Positions 54,473-63,630 of a stretch of 64,000 nt of DNA are shown here, piece by piece. Numbering within the stretch: position 1 is the stretch's first letter; every line of letters starts with the position of its first letter. Where the stretch lies: contig JBAMJV010005476.1 in NCBI GenBank assembly GCA_037951105.1, positions 1-64,000 on the forward strand, given 5' to 3'. Position numbers and translations under genes: made by a program. This stretch comes from Echinarachnius parma. Taxonomy: Eukaryota > Echinodermata > Echinoidea > Clypeasteroida > Echinarachniidae. The notes below the pieces were generated by a model. It was not told the DNA's origin, did not search any database, and saw only the letters and a list, made by a program, of their open reading frames with translations.

Positions 54473-55499
54473 CATATTTATGCAAATTTGTGATATATTT
54501 TATCACCATAAAAAACATGGATATGATGAATAACACCATTTGAAAGTATTTTTACAGAAAACCTGAAGAAATCCTGTAATTTCTTTTGATTTTAGATGAA
54601 AATCCCAATTTTTTCCCAAATTCGTCAAAAATTTGCATATTCAAAATTGTAATTAATTATTAGAAAAAAATATAATGGTCCAATTTTGTTTTCTCTTTCA
54701 AATTCTTATTCTACTTGACTTGTTTTACGTGTGTGCCAATTTTCAAGTCGATCGGTCCATTCGTTGCCGAGATTTGAGCGGGGGGGCCAAAACGGCTCCC
54801 CCCCAGTGGACTCAAGTGACCAAAATAACCCAGTGGGATTAGGGTTAATCTAGAAGTCACATGATCACCATGTCTATGTTAGTTATGGCATTTTCTGGTT
54901 GTCCGGCATCATACTCAATGGCAATGGAGCCTGGAAGCTGGCCGGCTTTGACTTTGTGATTCCCTCAACCTCACCACCTGATCAGCCTGTAAGTCACATG
55001 ATTAAGCTATAGGTCACATGATTAATCTAGAAATCACATGATCACCATGTCTACATTATGTATAACATTGTCTGTTTGTCCGGCATCATACTCAATGGCA
55101 ATGGAGCCTGGAAGCTGACCGGCTTTGACTTTGTGATCCCCTCAACCTCACCACCTGCTCAACCTGTAAGTCACATTTCAAGGCTAAAAGCCACATGATA
55201 AGCCTGTATATCAAGTTTTTTGATCAACAAAAAAGTGACGGAACTTAACATTACTGTGACTTTACTTCTTCTTTTTTACCATCGATTCTACTCAAAATTT
55301 AATGTCAGTTGGTTGTTCAGCGTTACCAAAAGTGATTATCACCAGAAAAAAAATGAGAGCAAAAAAAAAAAAAAAAGATATTTTCCCCTTCATTCATCCA
55401 ATCATTCATCTATCCATCAAGCTATCCTTCCATTTATCTATCTATCTATCTATCTATCTATCATTACTGTTTTTTCCTTACTCTTTATTTTTAAAATGC

Positions 55500-55632
55500 C
55501 AGGCCACTGTTTCAGCACGCGAGCTGCAGAGCAATATAACTGCCATCCTGCAGATAACCCAGAACTACTTGACTCCGGAATACCTCCTGACGCAGAGCTG
55601 TGATCCGGCTTGTGATAAATGTGCAGTCTGTT
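55500..55632 (+). pseudogene. Partial duplicate of SCYL2 exon 5 (upstream copy)
   Basis: After the acceptor ATGCCAG it reads ATVSARELQSNITAILQ, then NYLTPEYLLTQSCDPA, parallel to the true exon, and then degenerates (CDKCAVC, stop). It keeps the 3' splice site but lacks a donor. APEY has become TPEY. Confidence 0.8.
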
Positions 55633-55721
55633 AAAAATCATTGTCTAGTGTAGATTTATTGCATCAAATATATCCATCTATCTATAACTATTCTCTTTTC
55701 TCTTTAACATTAAAATGCCAG

Positions 55722-55937
55722 GCCAGTTTTTCAGTACGAGAGCTGCAGAGCGATATGACGGCCATCCTTCAGCCCAATCTGAACTACTTGGCTCCGGAAT
55801 ACCTCCTGATGCAGAGCTGTGATACGGCTAGTGACATGTTCAGTCTGGGTATGCTCATGTACTCAACTCTCAACGAGGGAAAGGCTCTCCACGACTGCAA
55901 CGAGAACGTTTCCACGTTCAGGCAAAAATCAGAGCAG
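55722..55937 (+). CDS. SCYL2: SCYL2 exon 5: pseudokinase C-lobe
   Basis: Residues 202-273, phase 0-0. ASFSVRELQSDMTAILQPNL, then NYLAPEYLLMQSCDTASDMF and SLGMLMYSTLNEGK, matches vertebrate PEYLAPEYILSVSCETASDM, then YSLGTVMYAVFNKGK. APEY is intact. The segment before LAPEY differs from vertebrates. I chose the acceptor ATGCCAG (55721) because it keeps phase 0. Donor GTATAG. Confidence 0.93.
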
Positions 55938-56260
55938 GTATAGGCCAGTTATTGTCATAAATTATTTCCTATTTTTTTAAATTTTTTTTATTAATTTTTT
56001 TATAAATGTTGTTTGGAATGTATAATAATACAATGTTTAGCCATTGAATGCTGCAGTCAGAGCTGCCAAGTCTCCCTGATTTCGCAGGAGACTCCCCGAA
56101 AATAAACCCAAGATTACTGCATTGGATTTCATCCCATCAGCCAATCTTCCTGATTATTGAAAGATTATTGTCATTAGGTTGTATGCATTTTATAGATATC
56201 GCCCTGATCTCTGATGAACTTTAATTCCTAGAACTTCCTGATTGTTGAATTTCAATGTTG

Positions 56261-56342
56261 GTAGTGCTCCTTGTTTGATAATGGAAAGGCTCTTCATGGC
56301 TTTAACGAAAATGTTTCCACATTCAGGCAAAAATCAGAACAG
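56261..56342 (+). pseudogene. Partial duplicate of SCYL2 exon 5 (downstream copy)
   Basis: Reads LFDNGKALHGFNENVSTFRQ then KSEQ, followed by GTTCGC. Only the 3' third of exon 5 is present, with no acceptor. Confidence 0.8.
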
Positions 56343-56602
56343 GTTCGCCAAACGTCTTTAATTAATTTGTGTTCTTTTCTTCTAATCTCTATCCCTTCTT
56401 TTGAATGTTGTCATGCATGGGGACATGCCCCACGGGTCTGTGCGCACTTCATAACACTGAGGCAGTGTGTATTACGCACTGTGCGCAAGAGATTTGCAAG
56501 ATGGCACCACGCATCCGATTTACGAACCCGAACCACCTTTTAGAGGGAATGAATCTTTTCATGCTCAGCATTTATGTCCATACTTCTGGAAAGGCACCTT
56601 AT

Positions 56603-59223
56603 GGGCAATTCCATGATTAGGTGGACATGACCCCAACATTTCAAAGTGTCTTTTTCTTACATTTTTTGGTTGTATATGATTAAAGACACATCAAAATTAC
56701 TGGAAAGGTTATTTATTTTGCTTTGACTGTGGTAAAAGTGGGTTAAAATAGTGAATTAATATTGGTTATATTTTCCTGTGTTATTTCTAATGTAAGTTAA
56801 GAAAAACTTGATTAAGCCATTATGAGCATGAAAATACACAAGACCTTACAAACTTATCATATTTATTTAGTGAGTACAATGCTCTAATAGATTTATCATG
56901 CAACATTAAGAATCCGAGTTGCTTATGCCAACAGTGAGTGAAATTAAAAACCATTGGTATGCCATGTAACGTTACTAACCAAAACATGGATTTATTTTTC
57001 TATAGAGAGAATGCAATGCCTTATAATATTCCTACTTCAAATTTTTCTCTTCCAGGCAATGCTCTATCAAAATTAAGGAACAAATTTTACAAATATTATA
57101 TGATGTATTAATTATAAGCAGTCAAAATCTGTAACGTTACTAACCATGTAACGTTACTAACCAGTCTATGATACAGAGTGTAACGTTACTAACCATAACA
57201 ACAGTGAAAGAGACACTTATAAGCTGGCCCTAATCAAAAGTGAGTGAAAGGATATGTAAAGTAAGACAAAAGAGGCCACTTTAGAACAATGGATGATCAA
57301 TTTTTTTAAAGTAATGTGAGTTATTCAACCATGTGCAGCATCCCATGTGTGCAGCATCTCATATCTATGCTCTATGCAAGACATGTGCAGTATCTGATGT
57401 TCAGCGCGAGCAGTATTTTAGTGTAAACTCCTCATAAATCTTTCTCCTGGAAAGTAGTCATTGGAAAATATAGTTGACTCTACTTTGACGAACAGCGACC
57501 TGTCTTTGGTAAGTTGAATTATTGTAGTAATTATAATCTTAATTATCATTTATACCCTATATCAAGGTATTTCGTTGTACTGAATACACTGTGTACAGTT
57601 TACACTGATTAATGATAATGATATATATTGTATTTACAATGAAAACTAATATAATGATATAAAACAAATATATTGTAATGGATTACATAAACTTACAAGT
57701 GTATATTTAATGTAATTACACTGTCCAGAGATGTTTATGTTTGTGTGTTTTTAGGGGTGCATTATGATTAGCCATGTCGGTTGCCATAGAAACTTGTATG
57801 TAAAAAAAACATCTTTAGTGATGAAGCACTTGCAAAAAGTAGTATTTTAATTGAGTGAAAACTTCTAAGGGATACAACAAGAATCTTAAAACCAATTTGG
57901 TGACTGAAATATTTTTACAGGTATACTATATTTGTAACAATTGTTTTATCTCATTTGTTTGTGTCATGTGGGAACTTTCCAACACTCATTCAAGTATTCT
58001 ACTCTGCAATATGATGCAGAAAATGTTCATCTTAATTAATTACTACTTGCCTATCTTTTAGTTCATGAATACATTATATTTTGTTTTTATTTATTTTTCT
58101 ATCTGTAGGTCATGAAGCAAAATCAATAGTGAACTTGAAGAGGACTGACAAGTATGAGGAGTACAAAGATAAGAAAGCAGTTACCATGAAGAGGAGCTGG
58201 GAGGAGAAAAAGATGCAAGAACATTCCCTACCAAAATGTGTGCAAAAACAGCTCCAAATCAAGAAGAAACTAGCTACAAACAAACATCTCTTTTTAGAAT
58301 TCTATCTCTCCAATGAGTTTTGTATTAAAACACACATAATTATTTTATTTACACAAAGCTACATGTATTTGAATTTGATACTATGAACAAAGTACTATTT
58401 AAAGTTTTTGTAAGAATCTGAATGTAACAGTAATTGGATTATTGAACAAGTCAACAAATGACAATTTGGATTGATAGATCTCTACTCAATATTTGCCTGC
58501 TAAAATACTACAAATATTGAATCTAAATGCTTGCAAATAAACAGTTAACTGGTATTACAAATTATGCATTATTAACCTACCACTTGATGAACTTTGGTGA
58601 ACTATGGAATGTATCGGATAAGATTATGTTTTCAAACAGTTTTCATGTTTCAAGTTGTGAGTTAAGAGTTTCTAGTTAAAGAATTTAAAAGTTAAGAGTA
58701 ATATGGATAGTTATGTAACTGATTTACTTGTAATTCCTAAGTATTACTTGTGATTTTGAGGTGAAGGGAGGGTAAAAAAATGATGTTTGGTAACTTTTAC
58801 CTTTGCACGGACAAAGTGTAACGTTACTAACCGTAACGTTACTAACCATGATTTTGGAGCCTAATGAAAAAAATGTGAGTCAAGATGCTTTAATTATTGG
58901 CTGAAACATGTGCCAACTAACTAGAAGTAAAATGAATATGGCACTTTGTTGGAATTATCTAAGGTTTTAGAAGACTTCTCATTTGAAAACATTGATTTTT
59001 TTCCCATGTCCTTTTTTTGTAACGTTACTAACCGACAATAAAAGTTGCCATGGCGACGCGAATATTATTTCAATTGTGTTCATTTTTTTTTGTATTATAG
59101 ACCTAGGGTGGGTGAACATGTTGTAACATGATTGTGACTTGAAATGAATAGATGGTGGTGTTATAGTAGAATATGTTATGAAAATATGCTCTAAATGTAA
59201 CGTTACTAACCGTGGAATTGCCC
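56603..59223. mobile_element. Motif-array element D (motif GTAACGTTACTAACC)
   Basis: Ends GGGCAATTCCA and TGGAATTGCCC, exact 4-bp duplication TTAT (56599-56602, 59224-59227). Eight copies of GTAACGTTACTAACC, all on the + strand, are clustered at 56969-57194 and 58818-59211, the last touching the right terminus. Between the clusters lies a short coding-like stretch (58111-58300). The termini are shared with elements A and C. Confidence 0.85.
58111..58386 (+). CDS. Unidentified charged frame inside element D
   Basis: After a plausible acceptor (TTTTTCTATCTGTAG) the frame reads GHEAKSIVNLKRTDKYEEYK, DKKAVTMKRSWEEKKMQEHS and LPKCVQKQLQIKKKLATNKH, then turns hydrophobic and AT-rich to a stop at 58384-58386. 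Codon-like composition over about 60 residues, strong Lys/Arg/Glu content and position between the two motif clusters suggest a remnant exon of an element-encoded DNA-binding or nuclear protein. No family recognised with confidence. Could be chance. Confidence 0.35.
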   Translation, partial: HEAKSIVNLKRTDKYEEYKDKKAVTMKRSWEEKKMQEHSLPKCVQKQLQIKKKLATNKHLFLEFYLSNEFCIKTHIIILFTQSYMYLNLIL

Positions 59224-59492
59224 TTATAGATATTGTACATGTACAGTAGTTGTACACTGTTATTTACAGTTTCTGCACAATATTGTATGCTGAGCCTTTC
59301 TTTAATTTTCAATTTCTAACAGCTAAGAGCTTAATGAAAAGTAAGATAAAAAAGTCCTTTCTTGTATTGATACAAATAAAAGGATCATCTTATTACAACA
59401 TGTCTCTTTATGGTTTAGTATTTACAAGAGCTGGAAAATAATTGTAACATACATTTAAATGATACATTTTCTTTTCTCTGACTTGCTTGCAG

Positions 59493-59609
59493 CTCAAGAG
59501 TCTCAACATCAATACCCTGAGAAGCCTTCCAGATGGTCTGAAGGAATATGTGAAGATGTTGCTGAGTACAACTCCAACCATCAGACCAGATGCAGACCAG
59601 CTGGCAAAG
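59493..59609 (+). CDS. SCYL2: SCYL2 exon 6: end of pseudokinase domain
   Basis: Residues 274-312, phase 0-0. LKSLNINTLRSLPDGLKEYV, then KMLLSTTPTIRPDADQLAK, matches vertebrate SSLTNIPEEVREHVKLLLNV, then TPTVRPDADQMTK, the conserved end of the kinase fold (RPDA). Acceptor TTGCTTGCAG, donor GTAAAG. Confidence 0.95.
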
Positions 59610-59675
59610 GTAAAGCATTTTTAAAGTGGGCCTGGAGCCTGCAGACCAAGCAAATTGCCTTATTTCTACATTTAA

Positions 59676-60063
59676 AGGTGCTATGACATGGAAATCACAT
59701 TTAAACAAATTTATTTTAGCCTATCAGGGATAGTTTTTCACGTAGATTCCAGTAACAATGATATTTTTTTCAATGGACAAGGCATTAAAACAACGCCCAC
59801 ATGTCTCCAGAGTGAAATTCTGCTTGTGACTAGCTCATCTGTCAACCACAACTCAGTTACTTCTACTCAGGCAGAATTTCACTCTAGAGAGTTTTTTTAA
59901 CAGGTGGGGCTTAGGCTTGCCTTAGCAAGATGAACAAAATAATTGCACAAATATTTTAAAATTATCAGTCAAACATATTTTGGTTAAACAGTTTACAAAT
60001 ATTTGATGTATACACCAATACAGATAAATAGAAGCCAACATGTATTTGCATTACATGGCCCCT
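59676..60063. mobile_element. TTAA MITE with AGGTGCTATGACATGG start
   Basis: TTAA at 59672-59675 and 60064-60067. The left end AGGTGCTATGACATGG is mirrored by CCATGTAATGC / ACATGGCCCCT at the right. An inner pair CCAGAGTGAAATTCTGC and GCAGAATTTCACTCTAG is also inverted (59807, 59870). Confidence 0.7.
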
Positions 60064-60149
60064 TTAAAGGGAGAGTACACAGTTCTGGTCAAACTTAATG
60101 TTAGTAACTAAAAATTGTAATTGTGTGCATGTCTAATAGCCTGGTTTTA

Positions 60150-60345
60150 CAAAGATTTTGTATGCAAGCATTACCTTGGAATTGAACCTGGGACCTCTGG
60201 ATTGCCAGACTGGGGCTCTAACCATCGAGCCACAAAGACCCTTGGATGGTGGTACTTCCTTGAAACCCTCTTCAATGCTCGTGCCAGTCAAAAGCTGTAT
60301 AAACCTGACACAAACCCAAAGGATATGAAATCAAGTTTGGGTAAA
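60150..60345 (-). mobile_element. tRNA-related SINE-like copy, uninterrupted
   Basis: Minus-strand tRNA-like region with box A-like TGGCTCGATGGTTAGAGCC and box B-like AGGTTCAATTCC (about 60184-60235), joined to the AACCTGACACAAACCCAAAG body also seen at 40588-40640. Used as the empty reference for the MITE insertion there. A short related piece with a tRNA-like 3' part lies at 63310-63365 on the + strand. Confidence 0.7.
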
Positions 60346-60444
60346 ACGCATTTCTTATTGATTGATTTTTTCCTGCTTTCCTCCTGGTTTGTTTGTTTGA
60401 ATGTTCATTTGTTAATTCATTCAATTTCTTTATTCCGAATCTAG

Positions 60445-60747
60445 ATTCCATTCTTTGACGACATGGGCGCCATGACGCTCCAGTATCTGGACGCCCTATT
60501 CCAACAAGACAACCAGCAGAAGGCGCAGTTCTTCAAGGGGCTACCGAAGGTCCTCTCCAAACTACCAAAGAGGGTCGTCCAGCAACGAGTCCTGCCCTGT
60601 CTCTGTAAGGAGTTTATGAATCCGGATATGGTTCCGTTCGTTCTGCCGAACGTGCTGCTCATCGCCGAGGACTGTTCTGATGCGGAATACGTGAAGCTGG
60701 TTCTACCAAGCCTCAAGAACGTGTTCAAGATGCAGGAGCCAGTACAG
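60445..60747 (+). CDS. SCYL2: SCYL2 exon 7: start of HEAT-like region
   Basis: Residues 313-413, phase 0-0. IPFFDDMGAMTLQYLDALFQ, then KAQFFKGLPKVLSKLPKRVV, FMNPDMVPFVLPNVLLIAED and VKLVLPSLKNVFKMQEPVQ, very close to vertebrate IPFFDDVGAVTLQYFDTLFQ, then SQFFKGLPKVLPKLPKRVI and PDMVPFVLPNVLLIAEE. Helical-repeat scaffold following the pseudokinase. Donor GTAAAT leads straight into GAT microsatellite. Confidence 0.96.
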
Positions 60748-60754
60748 GTAAATG

Positions 60755-61093
60755 ATGATGACAATCACAATCACAATGATTGTGATGATGATGATGGTGG
60801 TAATGGTGATGATGATGATGGTGATGGTGATTATGGTGATAATAATGGTGGATGGTGGTGATGGTGATGACGATGACAATGGTGATGATGGTGGTGATGA
60901 GATGATGCTAATGTTGATGATGATGATGATAATGGTTGGTGATGGTGATGGTGGTGTTGACGATGACAATGATGATGATGATGATGATAATAACTTGAAT
61001 AATCATAACATTGACAATGAATACGGCGAAGATGATGGTGATGGTGATGATGATTATGATGATGGTGATGATAATGGTTGGTGATGGTGATGG

Positions 61094-61142
<49 letters not shown>

Positions 61143-61164
61143 GGTGATGGTGATGATGGTGATG

Positions 61165-61251
<87 letters not shown>

Positions 61252-61307
61252 GTGAAGATAATGTTGGATGATTGTGATGGTGATGATGATGGTGATGATG
61301 ATGATGG

Positions 61308-61360
<53 letters not shown>

Positions 61361-61510
61361 GTGAAGATAATGATGATGATGATGGTGATGGTGATGGTGA
61401 TGGTGATGATGATGATGGTGATGGTGATGGTGATGATGATAATGATGATGATGATGATGATGGTGAAGATAATGTTGGATGGTGGTGATGGTGATGATGA
61501 TGGTGATTTT
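60755..61510. repeat. GAT/GGT-rich microsatellite in SCYL2 intron 7
   Basis: About 750 bp of GATGATGGTGAT repeats with larger units containing GGTGAAGATAATGTTGGATG (61251 and 61462). Long poly-Asp, poly-Met and, on the other strand, poly-His frames are repeat artefacts. Confidence 0.92.
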
Positions 61511-61694
61511 TTTAATTGTTTTGTTTTATTTAATCCTGGTTTGAAATTGTGTAAATCAACGTTGTTTCTTAACTCCATGATCTAAAATTAACCCATGAAA
61601 TTAATTTGGAATGACTGATAGTATGTGAAGTTTAATCCACTCTGTCATGTCAGTGTTCTTTTCCAACCAAAATTGTCTGGTTTGTCTGTTTCAG

Positions 61695-61817
61695 GTCCTG
61701 TTGATCTTCATGCAGAGAATGAATCTCCTGTTGTCCAAGACTCCGGCAGAAGATATCAAGGACCACGTCCTACCAATGGTCTACAGAGCGCTTGAGTCGT
61801 CCTCCGTCCAGATACAG
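61695..61817 (+). CDS. SCYL2: SCYL2 exon 8: HEAT-like region
   Basis: Residues 414-454, phase 0-0. VLLIFMQRMNLLLSKTPAED, then IKDHVLPMVYRALESSSVQI and Q, matches vertebrate ILLIFLQKMDLLLTKTPPDE, then IKNSVLPMVYRALEAPSIQI and Q. Acceptor CTGTTTCAG, donor GTCAGT. Confidence 0.96.
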
Positions 61818-62432
61818 GTCAGTTCAATTTCAATTTTATTTCCAATAATATAAAAACATCAAAATTACAAAATTAATGTCACAAATTAGATATCAGGTTG
61901 TTACATAGATATGGCGGAGTAATATCAATAATATATAATAGTATGATTAATAAAATTGGAAATATGGGAAGTCCGGCTAGTCTGCAAAGCTAAAGCTTGA
62001 AGAAAGGACAACCCGTCGTAAATATGCATGTAGTTTAAATTCAAATAATACAATTTCGACTCCATATTATATAATTTAAATTAACAAAAATAAACAGAAA
62101 GGAGAAGCAGTTCATACAATTTATTTGTTGATGTTGAATTGCTTTGTACAGAGGGTTTTTTCAACAAATTTCCACAAGGTATATTCCCAACATAGTGCTT
62201 AACAATCTTGAAGGCAATCAAATCTCCTGTTGCAATAACAAACAAAAAAAACATGACCTACCAATTGTCTTCTATAAGAGTTGTCTACCAATTGTCTACT
62301 GATAAGAATCAATAGCCAAATGATTATAGTAAAATTACTTTTAGTTTTCCATTTTTACAAGCACTTGGTTCAATCTAATATTCCTATTTGTTGTACAGTG
62401 TATGTTTGTGATATTTTTCTTAATCATTTCAG

Positions 62433-62537
62433 GAGCTGTGCTTGAACATCCTGCCCTCATTCGTCGGTATGATAGAGTACACGTCCATAAAGCATTCCAT
62501 CATACCGATGGATCAGGAAACTCTGTCTAAAAATTAA
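62433..62537 (+). pseudogene. Partial duplicate of SCYL2 exon 9 (copy 1)
   Basis: Acceptor TCATTTCAG, then ELCLNILPSFVGMIEYTSIK and HSIIP, then a diverged end GATCAGGAAACTCTGTCTAA with an in-frame stop and no donor. Confidence 0.85.
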
Positions 62538-62608
62538 ATTGCATGTTTGTGATATTCTTCTTTATTAACTCTTGCTTATTTGTTATTTCCATGTATTCCT
62601 CATTTCAG

Positions 62609-62713
62609 GAGCTGTGCTTGAATATCTTGCCCTCATTCGTCGGTATGATAGAGTACACATCCATTAAGCCTTCTATCATACCGATGGATCAGGAAACTCT
62701 GTCTAAAAATTAA
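62609..62713 (+). pseudogene. Partial duplicate of SCYL2 exon 9 (copy 2)
   Basis: Near-identical to copy 1 (same stop-bearing end), preceded by the same TTTATTAACTCTTGCTTATT intron segment. Confidence 0.85.
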
Positions 62714-62841
62714 CTTGTTTTACTAAATATATTACTCATTGCAGATATAGTATCGATTAACTTGTATTAACTTGTATGTTTGTGATATTCTTCTTTATTA
62801 ACTCTTGCTTATTTGTTATTTCCATGTATTCCTCATTTCAG

Positions 62842-62947
62842 GAGCTGTGCTTGAATATCTTGCCCTCGTTCGTCAGTATGATAGAGTACACATCCTTAAA
62901 GTACTCCATCATCCCACGGATCAAGAAGTTTTGCCTTGAAAGTAAAC
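62842..62947 (+). pseudogene. Partial duplicate of SCYL2 exon 9 (copy 3)
   Basis: Closer to the true exon (RIKKFCLESK), no donor. It is followed by the repeated intron segment and the true exon at 63023. Confidence 0.85.
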
Positions 62948-63022
62948 TTGCAGTCTGTTTGTACTTTTCTTTCTTTATTAACTCTTGCTTATTTGTTATT
63001 TCCATGTATTTCCTTATTTTAG

Positions 63023-63269
63023 GAGCTGTGCTTGAATATCTTGCCCTCGTTCGTCAGTATGATAGAGTACACGTCCATAAAGCACTCCATCATACCGAGG
63101 ATCAAGAAACTTTGCCTGGAAACCAACCTTCTCTCCGTGAGGGTCGGCTGCCTCGTGAGCATCGGGAAAATGCTGGAGCACATGGATAAGTGGTTCGTGC
63201 TCGACGAAATCATGCCACTCCTTGCGCAAATACCTTCAAGGGAACCCGCCGTCCTTATGGCTATGTTAG
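63023..63269 (+). CDS. SCYL2: SCYL2 exon 9: HEAT-like region
   Basis: Residues 455-537, phase 0 in, 1 out. ELCLNILPSFVSMIEYTSIK, RIKKLCLETNLLSVRVGCLV, KMLEHMDKWFVLDEIMPLLA and PSREPAVLMAMLG match vertebrate ELCLNIIPTFANLIDYPSMK, KILEYLDKWFVLDDILPFLQ and SKEPAVLMGILG. Only this fourth copy has the full 247 bp and the GTAAGT donor. Confidence 0.95.
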
Positions 63270-63630
63270 GTAAGTCATGCATTGCTTTATATATATGGGA
63301 ATCAGGATTGCTAGACCGGTCTAGCAATCCAGAGTTTGATTACTGGTTTGATTTCCGGTGAAGCCCAATTTTCTTTGCTCATTTTATTCGTACAATTAAT
63401 TCTGGGCAGTTTGCTTTATGTTTAAATTTATTTTAGTTTGTTGGTACCATTTTAGTCTGATTTTCATAATAATAATAATAATAATAAAAATAAATTACAT
63501 TTTTTAGCGCTTAATACAGGGTTCCTAAGGGCTATATTATTATTAACCTGATATTTCATGATATCTATTGCCAATCAACACATGAGATTATCTTTGACTA
63601 TCATTGTTTTTTTATGTTCTTACTATGCAG

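Larger units (their letters stand above)
50049..54844. mobile_element. TTAA element interrupted by a LINE
   Basis: Ends CCCTAATCCCACTGGG and CCCAGTGGGATTAGGG, TTAA at 50045-50048 and 54845-54848. Neighbouring array units show the empty site CACATGATTAATCTAG. Own sequence is only about 50049-50456 and 54473-54844 (roughly 780 bp), with G/C tracts just inside the ends and an AATAAAATACATAAG core shared with 33475-34247. The rest is the nested LINE. Confidence 0.9.
49394..55170 (+). repeat. Tandem array of SCYL2 exon 4 ends
   Basis: After the true exon, six more copies of the exon 4 end plus intron start occur: about 49470-49559, 49628-49716, 49785-49863 (internal deletion), 49942-50031, 54900-54989 and 55078-55165. 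Each contains GGAGCCTGGAAGCTGGCCGG (or a near variant) and, except the third, CCTGTAAGTCACAT. Unit about 155-160 bp. A TTAA element with a nested LINE sits between copies 4 and 5. Confidence 0.9.

Noticed and set aside
56969-59211. Motif copies read as a CRISPR-like array
   Set aside because: Spacing is irregular, the repeats are too short, the host is a eukaryote and there are no cas genes.
60703-61585. Poly-Asp, poly-Met and poly-His frames on both strands
   Set aside because: Pure microsatellite translation in SCYL2 intron 7.
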